Source: an uncultured Oscillospiraceae bacterium
Lineage (GTDB): Bacteria > Bacillota > Clostridia > Oscillospirales > Acutalibacteraceae
Assembly (NCBI GenBank): GCA_949292425.1
Contig: CASEZK010000028.1
Location: forward strand, 1 to 58,126
Length of the DNA: 58,126 nt
Direction of reading: 5' to 3'
Shown here: positions 38,608 through 47,109 of the stretch, piece after piece
Layout: each line of letters opens with the position of its first letter
Numbering within the stretch: position 1 is the stretch's first letter
Position numbers and translations under genes: made by a program
Notes under the pieces: generated by a model
What the model saw: only the letters and a program-made list of their open reading frames with translations
Database searches by the model: none
Told to the model about the DNA's origin: nothing

Positions 38608-39190
38608 TGCATTTTCAGCCGGCATAACTCCCGGAGGGCTTAGAAGCAAAAACGACATTAAATTATTAATCTGTTATATTTTATCCAGCATAAAAGCTGG
38701 ACTTTCTAAAGAAGACTTAGTTTCAGTACTTCAGGAAAATAACCTTGCAAATTATTTCGAAATCAACAGCGCTATTTCAGAATTATTAAAAAGTAAAAAT
38801 ATTGAATCTACTAAAGAAAATTCAAACTTGTACACTGTTACAGATTCGGGGAAAATTGTTTCTAGTCAACTTTATTCGTCTTTACCCATAGCGATACGAG
38901 ACAAAGCTCTCAATGCTACAATAAAGTTACTTGCTAAAATAAAAAGGGAAACAGAAAATACCGTTTCTATAAAAGAAATTGAAAATGGATATCAGCTTAA
39001 TTGTAAAATTTCGGGCGGAGATGCAGATTTACTGTCGTTTTCTCTTTATGTCCCTGACAGACTTCAAGCTAATATGGTGAAAGAAAATTTCCAAAGTAAC
39101 CCCGACATAATATATGAGTGCGTTTTAGCTGTTTTAACTAAAGATAAAAATTTAACTAAAGACATATTGAACAAACTACAGTACAGCTGA
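38597..39190 (+). CDS. DUF4364 family protein
   Basis: 197 residues from the ATG at 38597, preceded by AAGGAGG at 9 bases. The N-terminal 65 residues look like a winged-helix domain (NDIKLLICYILSSIKAGLSK...), followed by an alpha-beta C-terminal part, the DUF4364 layout common in Clostridia. Suggested regulator; no target known. Ends in TGA 6 bases before cloverleaf element 2. Confidence 0.82.
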   Translation: MKFDAFSAGITPGGLRSKNDIKLLICYILSSIKAGLSKEDLVSVLQENNLANYFEINSAISELLKSKNIESTKENSNLYTVTDSGKIVSSQLYSSLPIAIRDKALNATIKLLAKIKRETENTVSIKEIENGYQLNCKISGGDADLLSFSLYVPDRLQANMVKENFQSNPDIIYECVLAVLTKDKNLTKDILNKLQYS

Positions 39191-39196
39191 ATCGCA

Positions 39197-39302
39197 CGCC
39201 AGCGCTAATAATCGAGCGAAATATTTCGCTCGATTATTGATTATCTTTTCAATATGGAAAAGATAATAATTTGTTTTTCACGAAAAACAAATTACGCTGG
39301 CG
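39197..39302. repeat. Cloverleaf element 2 (four-way junction repeat)
   Basis: Closing stem 39197-39204/39295-39302 (CGCCAGCG with CGCTGGCG), continuing outward imperfectly. Inside are three hairpins: 39206-39239 (15 bp plus a T-G end pair, tiny loop), 39241-39266 (10 bp, 6-base loop) and 39267-39294 (13 bp, 2-base loop). Only 39205 and 39240 are unpaired at the junction. Arm sequences are unrelated to the other two copies. Located exactly between the convergent ends of the DUF4364 gene and spoIIIAH; AGCTGA/TCAGCT at the two gene ends (39185-39190 and 39317-39322) also pair. Confidence 0.85.
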
Positions 39303-39316
39303 CGTAATCCAAAAAA

Positions 39317-39898
39317 TCAGCTTTTAGCTTCTATTATTTTAATTTTGTCATTCGATATACCTGCTTGACCGCAAACTATATCTTTTATAGATATTGCTGA
39401 ACTTTCATTCAATTCAGCACCTGTTACCACTAGACTGCACTCATCATTCTGCAGAAAAGCCAAACATTCACTAAACCCTTTAGCCCTCACAAGGTTCTCT
39501 ATGTTAGATTCTTGTTCTATTTTCTGAGCAATCTCCGTAGCTTTTTTTACAGCTTCTGCTTTCGTTTCTTCAGACGACTTAGCATTTTCCAAAATCTCTT
39601 TAATAGACTCTGTAGCCTCGTCTCTAGCCTTTTGGCGTTCTGTTTTAGCTTTATTAAAGTAATCTGATGACTCTTTGCTTTCTTCTACATTGTCCTTGTC
39701 TGCCTCAGAGTTTTCAGGTTTAGCCTCACATTTCTGAGAACTATTCACAAATTGTGCTTGACCAAGCTCCTTGGTCGGCATAATGCTATCAGTCGAAGTT
39801 AACTCTTTGTTTGAAGAAAACTGCCAATTCAAATACACAGCCGTTGCTAAAGACAGCACTAGTGCCGCCAATATAATATGTCTTTTTTTCGAACCCAT
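39317..39898 (-). CDS. spoIIIAH: Stage III sporulation protein AH
   Basis: 193 residues. One membrane helix near the N-terminus (about 8-24), a charged coiled-coil segment rich in Glu/Lys (75-135), and the ring-forming domain resembling YscJ at the end (ENLVRAKGFSECLAFLQNDE). In the mother cell it pairs across the intermembrane space with SpoIIQ to build the forespore feeding channel. Last gene of the leftward spoIIIA operon. Confidence 0.9.
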   Translation of the reverse strand: MGSKKRHIILAALVLSLATAVYLNWQFSSNKELTSTDSIMPTKELGQAQFVNSSQKCEAKPENSEADKDNVEESKESSDYFNKAKTERQKARDEATESIKEILENAKSSEETKAEAVKKATEIAQKIEQESNIENLVRAKGFSECLAFLQNDECSLVVTGAELNESSAISIKDIVCGQAGISNDKIKIIEAKS

Positions 39899-39918
39899 TT
39901 TTAATATCCTCCGTTAAA

Positions 39919-40494
39919 TCATTTAGTTACAAAAACTCTTTTCGATGTAATATTTAGAGCTGTTTTTACAGCGTCTCTCACTTTTTCCTGCACTTCTTTG
40001 TTATCACCTCCCTCACAAACTACGACCACACCCTTAACCGAAGGCTGCAACTGCGTAACAGACAACGCCTGTTCTGCTCCATTTGCGTCTTTTATTTTTA
40101 TGTATTTTGTTTCAATGTCATCACTTTCTTTTATTTTTCTAGTTTCTCCGTCCATGTTGTCGTGAGTAGCCTCTTTGTTCTTTTTTTGTTCTGTGGCGTA
40201 AATTGTTTGCTGCGAGCTTTCAAGCGTTACTAAAACTTTAGCGTTTCCCGCTCCTTCAATTTCAGCTACTATACTTTTTATATTTTCTTCTAAATTTTTA
40301 GCATAACTTTCCATATTGCTTGGTAAATTAGTCTCAATAGCTTTTTTTTCGGTGTTCTGTTTTAAAAAGCTTGATGCAAATATCAATGCTATACCCACAG
40401 TTCCTAAACCTATTATAAATTTTCTTAATTTATCCTGCTTAGAGAAAAGCTCTTTGAACTTTCCCACCAGAAAACCATTTTTTCTATCATCCAT
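39919..40494 (-). CDS. spoIIIAG: Stage III sporulation protein AG
   Basis: 191 residues. A single membrane helix (about 25-43) then an extracytoplasmic ring-building domain: AEIEGAGNAKVLVTLESS, and VKGVVVVCEGGDNKEVQEKV. Forms a large secretin-like ring in the mother-cell membrane. Start overlaps the spoIIIAF stop by a base. Confidence 0.93.
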   Translation of the reverse strand: MDDRKNGFLVGKFKELFSKQDKLRKFIIGLGTVGIALIFASSFLKQNTEKKAIETNLPSNMESYAKNLEENIKSIVAEIEGAGNAKVLVTLESSQQTIYATEQKKNKEATHDNMDGETRKIKESDDIETKYIKIKDANGAEQALSVTQLQPSVKGVVVVCEGGDNKEVQEKVRDAVKTALNITSKRVFVTK

Positions 40495-40979
40495 TAATTA
40501 TCACTTCCTAAAACTTCTACAGACGTTTCCAATTTTTTTGACAGTATTTTTTCTAAGTCACCCCTCTTTTTCAAACTTTCTTCATTAACATAAATTATAA
40601 TCTTACTAATACATATGCAGTTGTCCTTATCTGTATCCATAAATATATCAACTTTTTTTGTCACTATATTTTCTTTATTCGAAATGTCACTTAATGTTTC
40701 TTTTATTTTCTTTTCAGCTAACTCTTTGCCTTGAGCTTTTATCATATCTTGAAAATTTGAACTTTTTTCATTTATATTAAAGTTCTTACTATTTTTAAAG
40801 TCTAAATGGATATCTTTAGCTATGTTCTTCAACGGCAAAATAAGCATACATAAAATGAAACCATTTATTACTAGTTTTAAAATTTTTTCCATCTTTTTTC
40901 CAGGCGATATAATCTCCAATACAGCTGAAATTATTATAGAAATACACAGCAAGGAACACCATTCTTTCAAAGCCGTCAT
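40494..40979 (-). CDS. spoIIIAF: Stage III sporulation protein AF
   Basis: 161 residues. Two N-terminal membrane helices (about 7-25 and 32-50) and a soluble C-terminal domain with the conserved IIIYVNEES-like strand. Anchors part of the channel basal complex. Between spoIIIAE and spoIIIAG in normal order. Confidence 0.9.
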   Translation of the reverse strand: MTALKEWCSLLCISIIISAVLEIISPGKKMEKILKLVINGFILCMLILPLKNIAKDIHLDFKNSKNFNINEKSSNFQDMIKAQGKELAEKKIKETLSDISNKENIVTKKVDIFMDTDKDNCICISKIIIYVNEESLKKRGDLEKILSKKLETSVEVLGSDN

Positions 40980-40997
40980 TAATCATTCCCCCAAAAT

Positions 40998-42137
40998 TTA
41001 AAAAGGGTTTGTATTCAGCACTATAACTGTTGATATAATCAAAATTACTACGAAACAAGTTAATACTGCTATTAAAATATTTAAGACATCAGATATGTTC
41101 TTTAAGACCCTGTTAATAGGTACAATGCCAAAAGCTTCCCCTATGCCCGCACAAAGTGTCGATAAAAAATTCCACATCACGCACTTTACAAAAATCGGAG
41201 CAAAAGTAAGGATAATTGCTAGCAAAAAAAATGCTCCCATGCTCGATTTAAGCAACTTTACACAGCCTTGCACTGTAAGAAATGCATCGCTTAAGGCGCT
41301 ACCTACAACCGGTATACATCCGCTTATCACAAACTTAAATGCTCTTGAACCTACACTGTCTACTGCTCCAGCAACTATACTTTGTATCCCAAGTGCTCCT
41401 AAAAACAGCGTCGATACAAACCCCAAAGCCCATTTACATATTTTTGAAAAACTCTTGCAAACACCGGAAAGATTTAGTCCATCCGAAAGTGCAGAAACTA
41501 TTCCTATAGATAAAAAAATATTTAAAACCGGAATTAAAAATTTCGTCATAACTTGAGCCGTGCACTCCCCTAGAGTAAGCATAAGTAAAGAGTAAGACCC
41601 CGCCAAAACATTCTGTCCTGTTGCACACATCACTCCTACCATTATCGGCACGTAACTGAGCAAAAATTTGGAAACTGCCTTTATAACTCCAGAGCTCACA
41701 ACTATACTTGTAACCACAGGCTTTACAAATACTATGCAAATCACCAGCACGCAAACGAAGTTCAAAACTTTATCGATTGATCTTTTATTTAAAGATAGTT
41801 TCATTCCATCAAAAAATGCAGCTATCGTTATAGTTCCTACCGTTACGCTCAAAGTTTTTAAAATCTCCGGCACTTGATTTTTAAATTCGCTACAAAAGTA
41901 ATTAAAGAAACTTTCCGGCTTTATTTTTTCAAAATTTTTAGGGTTTAAATCCGCCAATCCCATACTGTTTAAATCATCTTGCGTTTTTTCAGGTAAATAA
42001 TCCCTCAATTTGTCTGCACCTGTTTCTTTTACCTGTTCATCATAAATTTTTGAAAATTCTTCACTTGCGCAAAAAGCGCCAGAATAAGTAGGCTTTACAA
42101 TAAAAAATAAAAATAAAATAAACACTAACTTTTTCAT
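40998..42137 (-). CDS. spoIIIAE: Stage III sporulation protein AE
   Basis: 379 residues. An N-terminal signal-like helix is followed by an extracytoplasmic stretch (25-95) and about seven membrane helices with GVMCATGQNVLAGSYSL and SGCIPVVGSALSDAFLTVQG, hallmark segments of SpoIIIAE. Largest membrane protein of the feeding-tube complex. Confidence 0.95.
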   Translation of the reverse strand: MKKLVFILFLFFIVKPTYSGAFCASEEFSKIYDEQVKETGADKLRDYLPEKTQDDLNSMGLADLNPKNFEKIKPESFFNYFCSEFKNQVPEILKTLSVTVGTITIAAFFDGMKLSLNKRSIDKVLNFVCVLVICIVFVKPVVTSIVVSSGVIKAVSKFLLSYVPIMVGVMCATGQNVLAGSYSLLMLTLGECTAQVMTKFLIPVLNIFLSIGIVSALSDGLNLSGVCKSFSKICKWALGFVSTLFLGALGIQSIVAGAVDSVGSRAFKFVISGCIPVVGSALSDAFLTVQGCVKLLKSSMGAFFLLAIILTFAPIFVKCVMWNFLSTLCAGIGEAFGIVPINRVLKNISDVLNILIAVLTCFVVILIISTVIVLNTNPF

Positions 42138-42140
42138 TTT

Positions 42141-42527
42141 TTACCTCAACAACTTCGTAATTACACCCACAGCTTCTTTCAGAAGCGGTAATGACACTAT
42201 TAAAATCATGACCTTACCGGCAAGTTCCACTTTAGAAGAAAGTGCTGTTTGTCCAGCATCAATGCATGCGTCAGACGAAAACTGAGTAAAAAATGCTATT
42301 CCTAGACTTTTCAAAAGTATGGATATGTATTCTGACGGAACGCCTGTATTAAATATCAGGTTTTTTATTTCATTTATGCTCGGCAAAACGTTCGACAGTA
42401 TTCCCAAAACCAAAATAATCCCTGACATAATATTTATAGCCATTGAAAATTCCGGATTGTGCTGTTTTAAAGTAAGCGACAAAATTGCCGAAACAATTGC
42501 AATTCCTATTATATTAATTAAATTCAT
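42141..42527 (-). CDS. spoIIIAD: Stage III sporulation protein AD
   Basis: 128 residues with four hydrophobic helices; the segment YISILLKSLGIAFFTQFSSDACIDAGQ is family-typical, as is the ending EAVGVITKLL. Resembles type III secretion export-gate proteins. Follows spoIIIAC after about 45 bases. Confidence 0.94.
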   Translation of the reverse strand: MNLINIIGIAIVSAILSLTLKQHNPEFSMAINIMSGIILVLGILSNVLPSINEIKNLIFNTGVPSEYISILLKSLGIAFFTQFSSDACIDAGQTALSSKVELAGKVMILIVSLPLLKEAVGVITKLLR

Positions 42528-42572
42528 AAGTTTTAGCCTTTCATGTTAGCCTAATAAATTTGATTTTAAATA

Positions 42573-42767
42573 TCATAAACCAAAAATTGATTTTACTGTT
42601 TTAAACAAAACATCAATCTCTTTTATTATCATCATTAAAACCACTATGAGACCAGCCAAAGTAGTCATCATGGCTTGTTCTTCCCTGCCTGAGCGAATAA
42701 GTACTTGATTTAGAACCGCAACAATAATACCTATAGCTGCTATTTTAAAAATTAAGTCTACATCCAT
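42573..42767 (-). CDS. spoIIIAC: Stage III sporulation protein AC
   Basis: 64 residues, two membrane helices (FKIAAIGIIVAVLNQVL and the VVLMMIIKEIDVLF region). Start set at the ATG at 42767 behind GAAGGAG; the frame is open to 42794. Normal size for SpoIIIAC. Confidence 0.93.
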   Translation of the reverse strand: MDVDLIFKIAAIGIIVAVLNQVLIRSGREEQAMMTTLAGLIVVLMMIIKEIDVLFKTVKSIFGL

Positions 42768-42809
42768 TTGCTTTTCTCCTTCAGTTTTTATCAAAGCTCG
42801 TTCGTCAAA

Positions 42810-43328
42810 TCACAAAATTAGTAAAATAAAAGTTACTCCGGAAAGTAAACATAAATTACAATAAAGTTTGCTTTTTTTATTTCTCTCTTCAATAGATTCC
42901 GCCAAATTTAAATTACATGCGTTTAAAGCTAGTTCACAATATGACAGTTGACTTTCTACATCGCTCTTGCCCAGATTGTTACCCAAATTTTCTAAAAAGT
43001 TTAAGTCGCTTTTTTTTAAGTTAAAATCTTCCTTTACCTTACCTAAAGCCAAATTCCATGATTTGTTAAAATCATTTCCTTTTTCTATATTTTCACAACA
43101 CTTTCTCAAGAAGCTCCGTATGGTATGATTATCTGGGTATCGCTTCAATATATCATAAATTGTATCTTTGCTGTAACTTATCTCGTTTTCTAAATATTTA
43201 AGAAAATTCAAGCAGCTTTTTAGAAATTCAATTCTCAATGTAAACCTATGCGATATTGTGAACGCCAGAATTAACATCGATAAAGAAAAAATCACGATTC
43301 CCATTGCTTTTATCAATTTTTTCACCAA
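42810..43328 (-). CDS. spoIIIAB: Stage III sporulation protein AB
   Basis: 172 residues. N-terminal membrane helix (about 9-26), a long helical periplasmic-side bundle, and a C-terminal membrane helix ending near LSGVTFILLIL. Related in fold to type II secretion GspF. The GTG at 43328 gives an 83-base overlap with spoIIIAA, larger than usual; an internal ATG at 43304 still overlaps by 59 bases. Both frames read cleanly, so I see no frameshift. Confidence 0.9.
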   Translation of the reverse strand: MVKKLIKAMGIVIFSLSMLILAFTISHRFTLRIEFLKSCLNFLKYLENEISYSKDTIYDILKRYPDNHTIRSFLRKCCENIEKGNDFNKSWNLALGKVKEDFNLKKSDLNFLENLGNNLGKSDVESQLSYCELALNACNLNLAESIEERNKKSKLYCNLCLLSGVTFILLIL

Positions 43329-44241
43329 CTTTTAAAATTTCAAACTTTTGTGATAACTTATTTTTATTTAAAAAAACAACTGTATCGAAAACCTCTTTAC
43401 TGAAAAATCTCTTCAGTACAGCTTTTTTAGTTATTCCTTCTTTACCACTTACATGTGCACTCGCTATAAATGACACTCCGGAATTCACTCCGGACTCTAT
43501 TGCTTTTACGTCAGCTTCATTGCCTATTTCATCGCAAACTATAATTTCAGGAGATAAACATCGTATGCTGTGCTCTATTCCGTCTTTTTTAGAGTAACCA
43601 TAAAGTATGTCACAGTATCCTAAGTCATTTTGCGGTTCACCTCGATACATCCCACTAAATTCGCCTCTTTCATCTATAACAACTACTTTCTTTGCACTAG
43701 AAAATTTCCCTGTAGATAAATTCCTTGCAATGTCTCTTAGCAATGTAGTTTTTCCGGAACAAGGAGCCCCTGCTATTAAAATTCCTGAAAAATCTGCGTT
43801 AACATGCTTTAAAATAGTATCAGACATCCCGAGCATAGATCGCGCTATTCTAAAGTTCAATGACGTTATATCTTTTATGTTTTCAATGTTTTTATTGTAA
43901 ATTGCAGTTTCACAAATTCCTACTCTATGGCCTCCTTTTATCGTAATAAATCCATTAACTATTTCTTTTTGGTAACTATAAACGGAGTAATTGCATATTT
44001 TGTTAAAAGTGTTTCTTATATTATCAGCTGTAGCTGTCAATAAGTTTTCTTCTGCCATTTTCGTTAAAGTTCCGCCTTTAGAAATAAAATACATACCTTC
44101 CACTAAATACAAAACAACAGGGCAATTTATTCGTAATCTTATTTCTTGTACTTCATTTTTTACCTTTTCACTTAAATGGCTCAATGCTCGGCTAAATTCT
44201 AAATCTAAATTGCTTATAACTTCATTAAATTTGGTTTCCAA
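43246..44241 (-). CDS. spoIIIAA: Stage III sporulation protein AA (ATPase)
   Basis: 331 residues. Secretion-type ATPase: Walker A GAPCSGKTTLLRDIAR (about 158-173), VVIDERGEFSG, Walker B IIVCDEIGNEADVKA and ISFIASAHVSG-like sensor (seen as VSFIASAHVSG). Energises the SpoIIIA-SpoIIQ channel in the mother cell. First gene of the operon; GGGAGGG lies before the ATG. Expected to be SigE-controlled, but no confident SigE promoter is visible. Confidence 0.96.
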   Translation of the reverse strand: METKFNEVISNLDLEFSRALSHLSEKVKNEVQEIRLRINCPVVLYLVEGMYFISKGGTLTKMAEENLLTATADNIRNTFNKICNYSVYSYQKEIVNGFITIKGGHRVGICETAIYNKNIENIKDITSLNFRIARSMLGMSDTILKHVNADFSGILIAGAPCSGKTTLLRDIARNLSTGKFSSAKKVVVIDERGEFSGMYRGEPQNDLGYCDILYGYSKKDGIEHSIRCLSPEIIVCDEIGNEADVKAIESGVNSGVSFIASAHVSGKEGITKKAVLKRFFSKEVFDTVVFLNKNKLSQKFEILKVGEKIDKSNGNRDFFFIDVNSGVHNIA

Positions 44242-44328
44242 AAATCTTGTCCCTCCCTTTTTCTAATTGATATGAAATAGTAAAATATATTAGAACACTA
44301 AAATAAAAGTTAGTGCGTATATTTATCA

Positions 44329-44431
44329 GCGGCAGCCAGATGGTTTATTTCATAAACCATCAAACGGTCCATTTAATGGACCGTTACACAGGATATGATA
44401 ATTTTTTTATCATATCCTGTGGGGCTGCCGC
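44329..44431. repeat. Cloverleaf element 3 (four-way junction repeat)
   Basis: Closing stem 44329-44337/44423-44431 (GCGGCAGCC with GGCTGCCGC). Inside are three hairpins: 44339-44361 (10 bp, loop TTC), 44363-44385 (10 bp, loop TTA) and 44387-44421 (15 bp, loop of five T). Only 44338, 44362, 44386 and 44422 are unpaired. A further 8-bp pair GTTAGTGC (44309-44316)/GCACTAAC (44442-44449) brackets it. It lies in the gap between divergent spoIIIAA and the DUF1292 gene. Arms share no sequence with elements 1 and 2. Confidence 0.88.
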
Positions 44432-44532
44432 CCCAATAAAAGCACTAACAAAACACTATGCTATTGACTAAACGCAAAATAAAATGTACAATTTTAAAGT
44501 AAAAGTAATAACTATTAAAGGAGTTGTTTTAC

Positions 44533-44823
44533 TTGAAAAATGAATTTTCTCCTGACATAATGACCCTTGTAGACGATGATGGGAAAGAACACAATTTCGA
44601 AATATTAGACACAATAGAAAACGATAATGGCTTTTTCTATGCTTTGTTCCCACAGAATGAAAAATCAAATTCAGATTCAAGTTACTATATATTTGAACTA
44701 ATAGAAGATAACGACGAACAAGTCTTAGCCGAAGTTCAAGATACAGATTTACTAAATGAGTTGGCAAAAACTTTTGAATCTCACTTTGAAGATTTTTATG
44801 AAGTTAATGAAGAAAATCAATAA
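44533..44823 (+). CDS. DUF1292 domain protein
   Basis: 96 residues from the TTG at 44533 (GGAG 9 bases upstream; the frame opens at 44524). Acidic, with the DUF1292 pattern: ITLVDDDGKEHNFEI-like start (here MTLVDDDGKEHNFEILDTI), YYIFELIEDND, and LNELAKTFESHFED. Common small protein in Bacillota, often near yrrK/YqgF; no function assigned. Stands alone between cloverleaf 3 and the 6S RNA. Confidence 0.88.
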   Translation: MKNEFSPDIMTLVDDDGKEHNFEILDTIENDNGFFYALFPQNEKSNSDSSYYIFELIEDNDEQVLAEVQDTDLLNELAKTFESHFEDFYEVNEENQ

Positions 44824-44860
44824 TAAAATCATTAAACGCATATATTTTTTATAAATACTA

Positions 44861-44888
44861 TTTACATTTTCAAATTTTATGGTATAAT
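44861..44888 (+). promoter_or_regulatory. Promoter for 6S-like RNA
   Basis: TTTACA (44861-44866) and consensus TATAAT (44883-44888) with a 16-base spacer, ending about 18 bases before the RNA's closing helix. Confidence 0.7.
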
Positions 44889-44895
44889 TATATTT

Positions 44896-45098
44896 AGAAA
44901 TTACATTTCCCTGCTTAATTCGCGGACTGTGTTATTTAACCCTACAACTTTTTTATCGGGAGCTTCGCTCTGTTGTTGGATTGCAGACCTCTCAGCTTTA
45001 GCTGAATGAAGGGAGCGAGAAAATTATAGGCTGGCACCCACCTGTTTATTTAGTAGGCAGGTTATTTTGTACACATTACGGTTAAGCGGGGAATTTTT
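44896..45098 (+). ncRNA. ssrS: Probable 6S RNA
   Basis: About 200 nt with the 6S layout: the two ends pair as TTCCCTGCTTAA (44907-44918) with TTAAGCGGGGAA (45082-45093), followed at once by TTTTT. The interior is largely double-stranded with an open middle (around GTGTTATTTAACCC and GTACACATTACGG), and the ACGGTT before the 3' arm is also seen in B. subtilis 6S-1. It has its own promoter and no coding potential. 6S RNA mimics an open promoter and binds the housekeeping RNA polymerase. Ends are approximate. Confidence 0.75.
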
Positions 45099-45106
45099 AT
45101 AAAATC

Positions 45107-45149
45107 AAAATAAAGAATGCGTAAGTTATCAATACACATTCTTTATTTT
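45107..45149. terminator. Bidirectional terminator between 6S RNA and galE
   Basis: 13-bp perfect AT-rich stem (45107-45119/45137-45149) with T-rich flanks on both strands; stops the convergent galE transcript and backs up the 6S terminator. Confidence 0.8.
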
Positions 45150-45198
45150 ATTGCTAATCGTTTATTCTACTAACTCATAAACTACTTTTTTATGTACA

Positions 45199-46203
45199 TC
45201 AACTATTGCATTGCCAGCGCCATGCATCTATACACATTTTTTCTATTCCATATTCTGCTTTAAAGCCAAGCTCTTTATAAGCTTTATCTGCGTTCGCATA
45301 AACCACTGGTATGTCTCCTTTTCTTCTTTCTCCAAAAGTACATCTAACTTTTCGAGATGTCATTTTCTGAAAAGCATTTATTAATTCTAGCACGCTTGTT
45401 CCTTTAGATGTCCCTAAATTATACGCATTAACACCGCTCAATTTCGTTATACCACTTAGTGCACAGACGTGCCCCTTTGCTATGTCTATCACGTGGATGT
45501 AGTCCCTTATACATGTTCCATCAGGAGTGTCGTAATCTTTGCCAAATATCGTAAGCGTATCAAGTTTTCCAGCTGCTACCAAAGATATATACGGCATTAA
45601 ATTGTTAGGTATACCTTTAGGAGATTCGCCTATAAGGCCACTTTCATGTGCACCTATAGGATTAAAATATCTCAATATGACCACATTCCATAAAGCGTCT
45701 GAATTGCATAGGTCTTCGAATAATTTTTCAACAATATACTTTGTTCTGCCATAAGGATTTGATACATCTCCGATCGGCATCGTTTCATCATATGGAGCAA
45801 ACGATGAGGTCCCATACACCGTAGCAGATGAGCTGAATATAATTTTTTTCACATTATGCTTTTCCATGGCTTTGCATAAGTTGACTGTACCGAAAACGTT
45901 ATTCTCATAATACAAAATAGGAAATTTTATCGATTCACTTACAGATTTTAGTCCAGCAAAATGCATAACTGCATCTATTTTATTCTCCTTAAAGATTTCG
46001 TCTAATTTTTCCACATCATAACAAAGATCGCATTTATAAAGCTTAACTTTTTTCCCTGTTATCTGCTCTATTCTTCCAGCCACGTCCGGGCTGCTGTTGC
46101 AAAAGTTGTCAACTATAATTATGTCATAACCATTATTTAGAAGCTCTACGCAAGTGTGGCTTCCTATATAGCCCGTTCCCCCTGTAACTAAAACCGTTGA
46201 CAT
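45199..46203 (-). CDS. galE: UDP-glucose 4-epimerase
   Basis: 334 residues. NAD site VTGGTGYIGSHTCVELL, catalytic SSSATVYG and YGRTKYIVEK, and NPIGAHESGLIGE with sugar-nucleotide contacts, all typical of GalE. Interconverts UDP-glucose and UDP-galactose for surface polysaccharides or galactose use. Not linked to other gal genes; followed by a bidirectional terminator and preceded by the RING/DUF2628 gene (9-base gap). Confidence 0.95.
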   Translation of the reverse strand: MSTVLVTGGTGYIGSHTCVELLNNGYDIIIVDNFCNSSPDVAGRIEQITGKKVKLYKCDLCYDVEKLDEIFKENKIDAVMHFAGLKSVSESIKFPILYYENNVFGTVNLCKAMEKHNVKKIIFSSSATVYGTSSFAPYDETMPIGDVSNPYGRTKYIVEKLFEDLCNSDALWNVVILRYFNPIGAHESGLIGESPKGIPNNLMPYISLVAAGKLDTLTIFGKDYDTPDGTCIRDYIHVIDIAKGHVCALSGITKLSGVNAYNLGTSKGTSVLELINAFQKMTSRKVRCTFGERRKGDIPVVYANADKAYKELGFKAEYGIEKMCIDAWRWQCNS

Positions 46204-46212
46204 ATTTTTCTC

Positions 46213-47109
46213 CTATCTCAAAAATATCGGCAAGTACTCTATAACCAAATAGCACAGCAAAAGTAAAAATAATATCTTAGTGTTAACCCCACCTTGCTCA
46301 CTTAGCTTTTTGCTATAATCAAAATTATCATCATTTAAAGATTTTTCTTTTATAGCTTTAACTTTTTTCATGCAATTCTTTAAATACAGACGGTTAGCAA
46401 ATACCCCACAAAGCACCATAAGTAATGTATCACATGCCTCCAAAAGCCATAAAGGGCCTGTGTATGGTGTTAATAGTGCAGACGTGCTTTGCATATAAGT
46501 TAAAATTGAAGATGGTATCATAAAAGCTAATTCTAATATGATTATCATCACACCAAGCTTATATTGTTTTCTATATAAAAACCAAGCTCCACTGAAAAAA
46601 AATGCACTAAAATTAAATTTGCTTTTATTGTTGTCTTTTATCTTCTTAAAGACCCTCATGTAATATGGCGAATTATTTTTTACTAGCTTTGCTATGTCGC
46701 CAAATTTGACTTCGCCAATTTCTTCATTTGGGTCTACCCCACCCATTGGGTCAAACATAACCGAAATGTTTGGAACCCCCGGCGGTATATCGTTAGACGG
46801 TTCACCTTTTTCTCCTAACCAAAATCCACAGTTATTGCAAAAATTAGCATCTGAAGGGTTTAAGCTATGGCATCTCGGGCACAAATTTTTACTTTGTTCA
46901 CTTTTTTCTTTATTTATATCATTTTGCGGTACTTCTTCATTTACAATATATGAAAAACCCGTTCCATGCTTATCTTCATAAATACACTTTTTCTTTTCAT
47001 TATAGCATTCCCTGTGATACGGTGCCCCGCAGTCCGGACATACTACGATATCATCGCCATCTTTAAAAAGATTTTTACAAACAGGACACTGCTTATTTTT
47101 ATAATTCAT
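46213..47109 (-). CDS. RING-finger/zinc-ribbon DUF2628 membrane protein
   Basis: 298 residues. N-terminal prokaryotic RING-like finger (CPVCKNLF...CPDCGAPYHRECY, 9-40), then a zinc ribbon (CPRCHSLNPSDANFCNNCG, about 78-96), a linker, and a C-terminal DUF2628 region with an aromatic FNFSAFFFSGAWFLYRKQY entry and about four membrane helices. This layout recurs in gut Clostridia; function unknown. AGGAG precedes the ATG. The RING part is unlikely to be a ubiquitin ligase in bacteria and may bind protein partners. Confidence 0.82.
   Translation of the reverse strand: MNYKNKQCPVCKNLFKDGDDIVVCPDCGAPYHRECYNEKKKCIYEDKHGTGFSYIVNEEVPQNDINKEKSEQSKNLCPRCHSLNPSDANFCNNCGFWLGEKGEPSNDIPPGVPNISVMFDPMGGVDPNEEIGEVKFGDIAKLVKNNSPYYMRVFKKIKDNNKSKFNFSAFFFSGAWFLYRKQYKLGVMIIILELAFMIPSSILTYMQSTSALLTPYTGPLWLLEACDTLLMVLCGVFANRLYLKNCMKKVKAIKEKSLNDDNFDYSKKLSEQGGVNTKILFLLLLCYLVIEYLPIFLR

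Noticed and set aside
43246..43328. Frameshift at the spoIIIAA/spoIIIAB overlap
   Set aside because: Both proteins have plausible full-length ends; the overlap is long but each frame is intact.
39197..44431. CRISPR array
   Set aside because: The repeats are three isolated, non-identical palindromic elements without regular spacers or cas genes.
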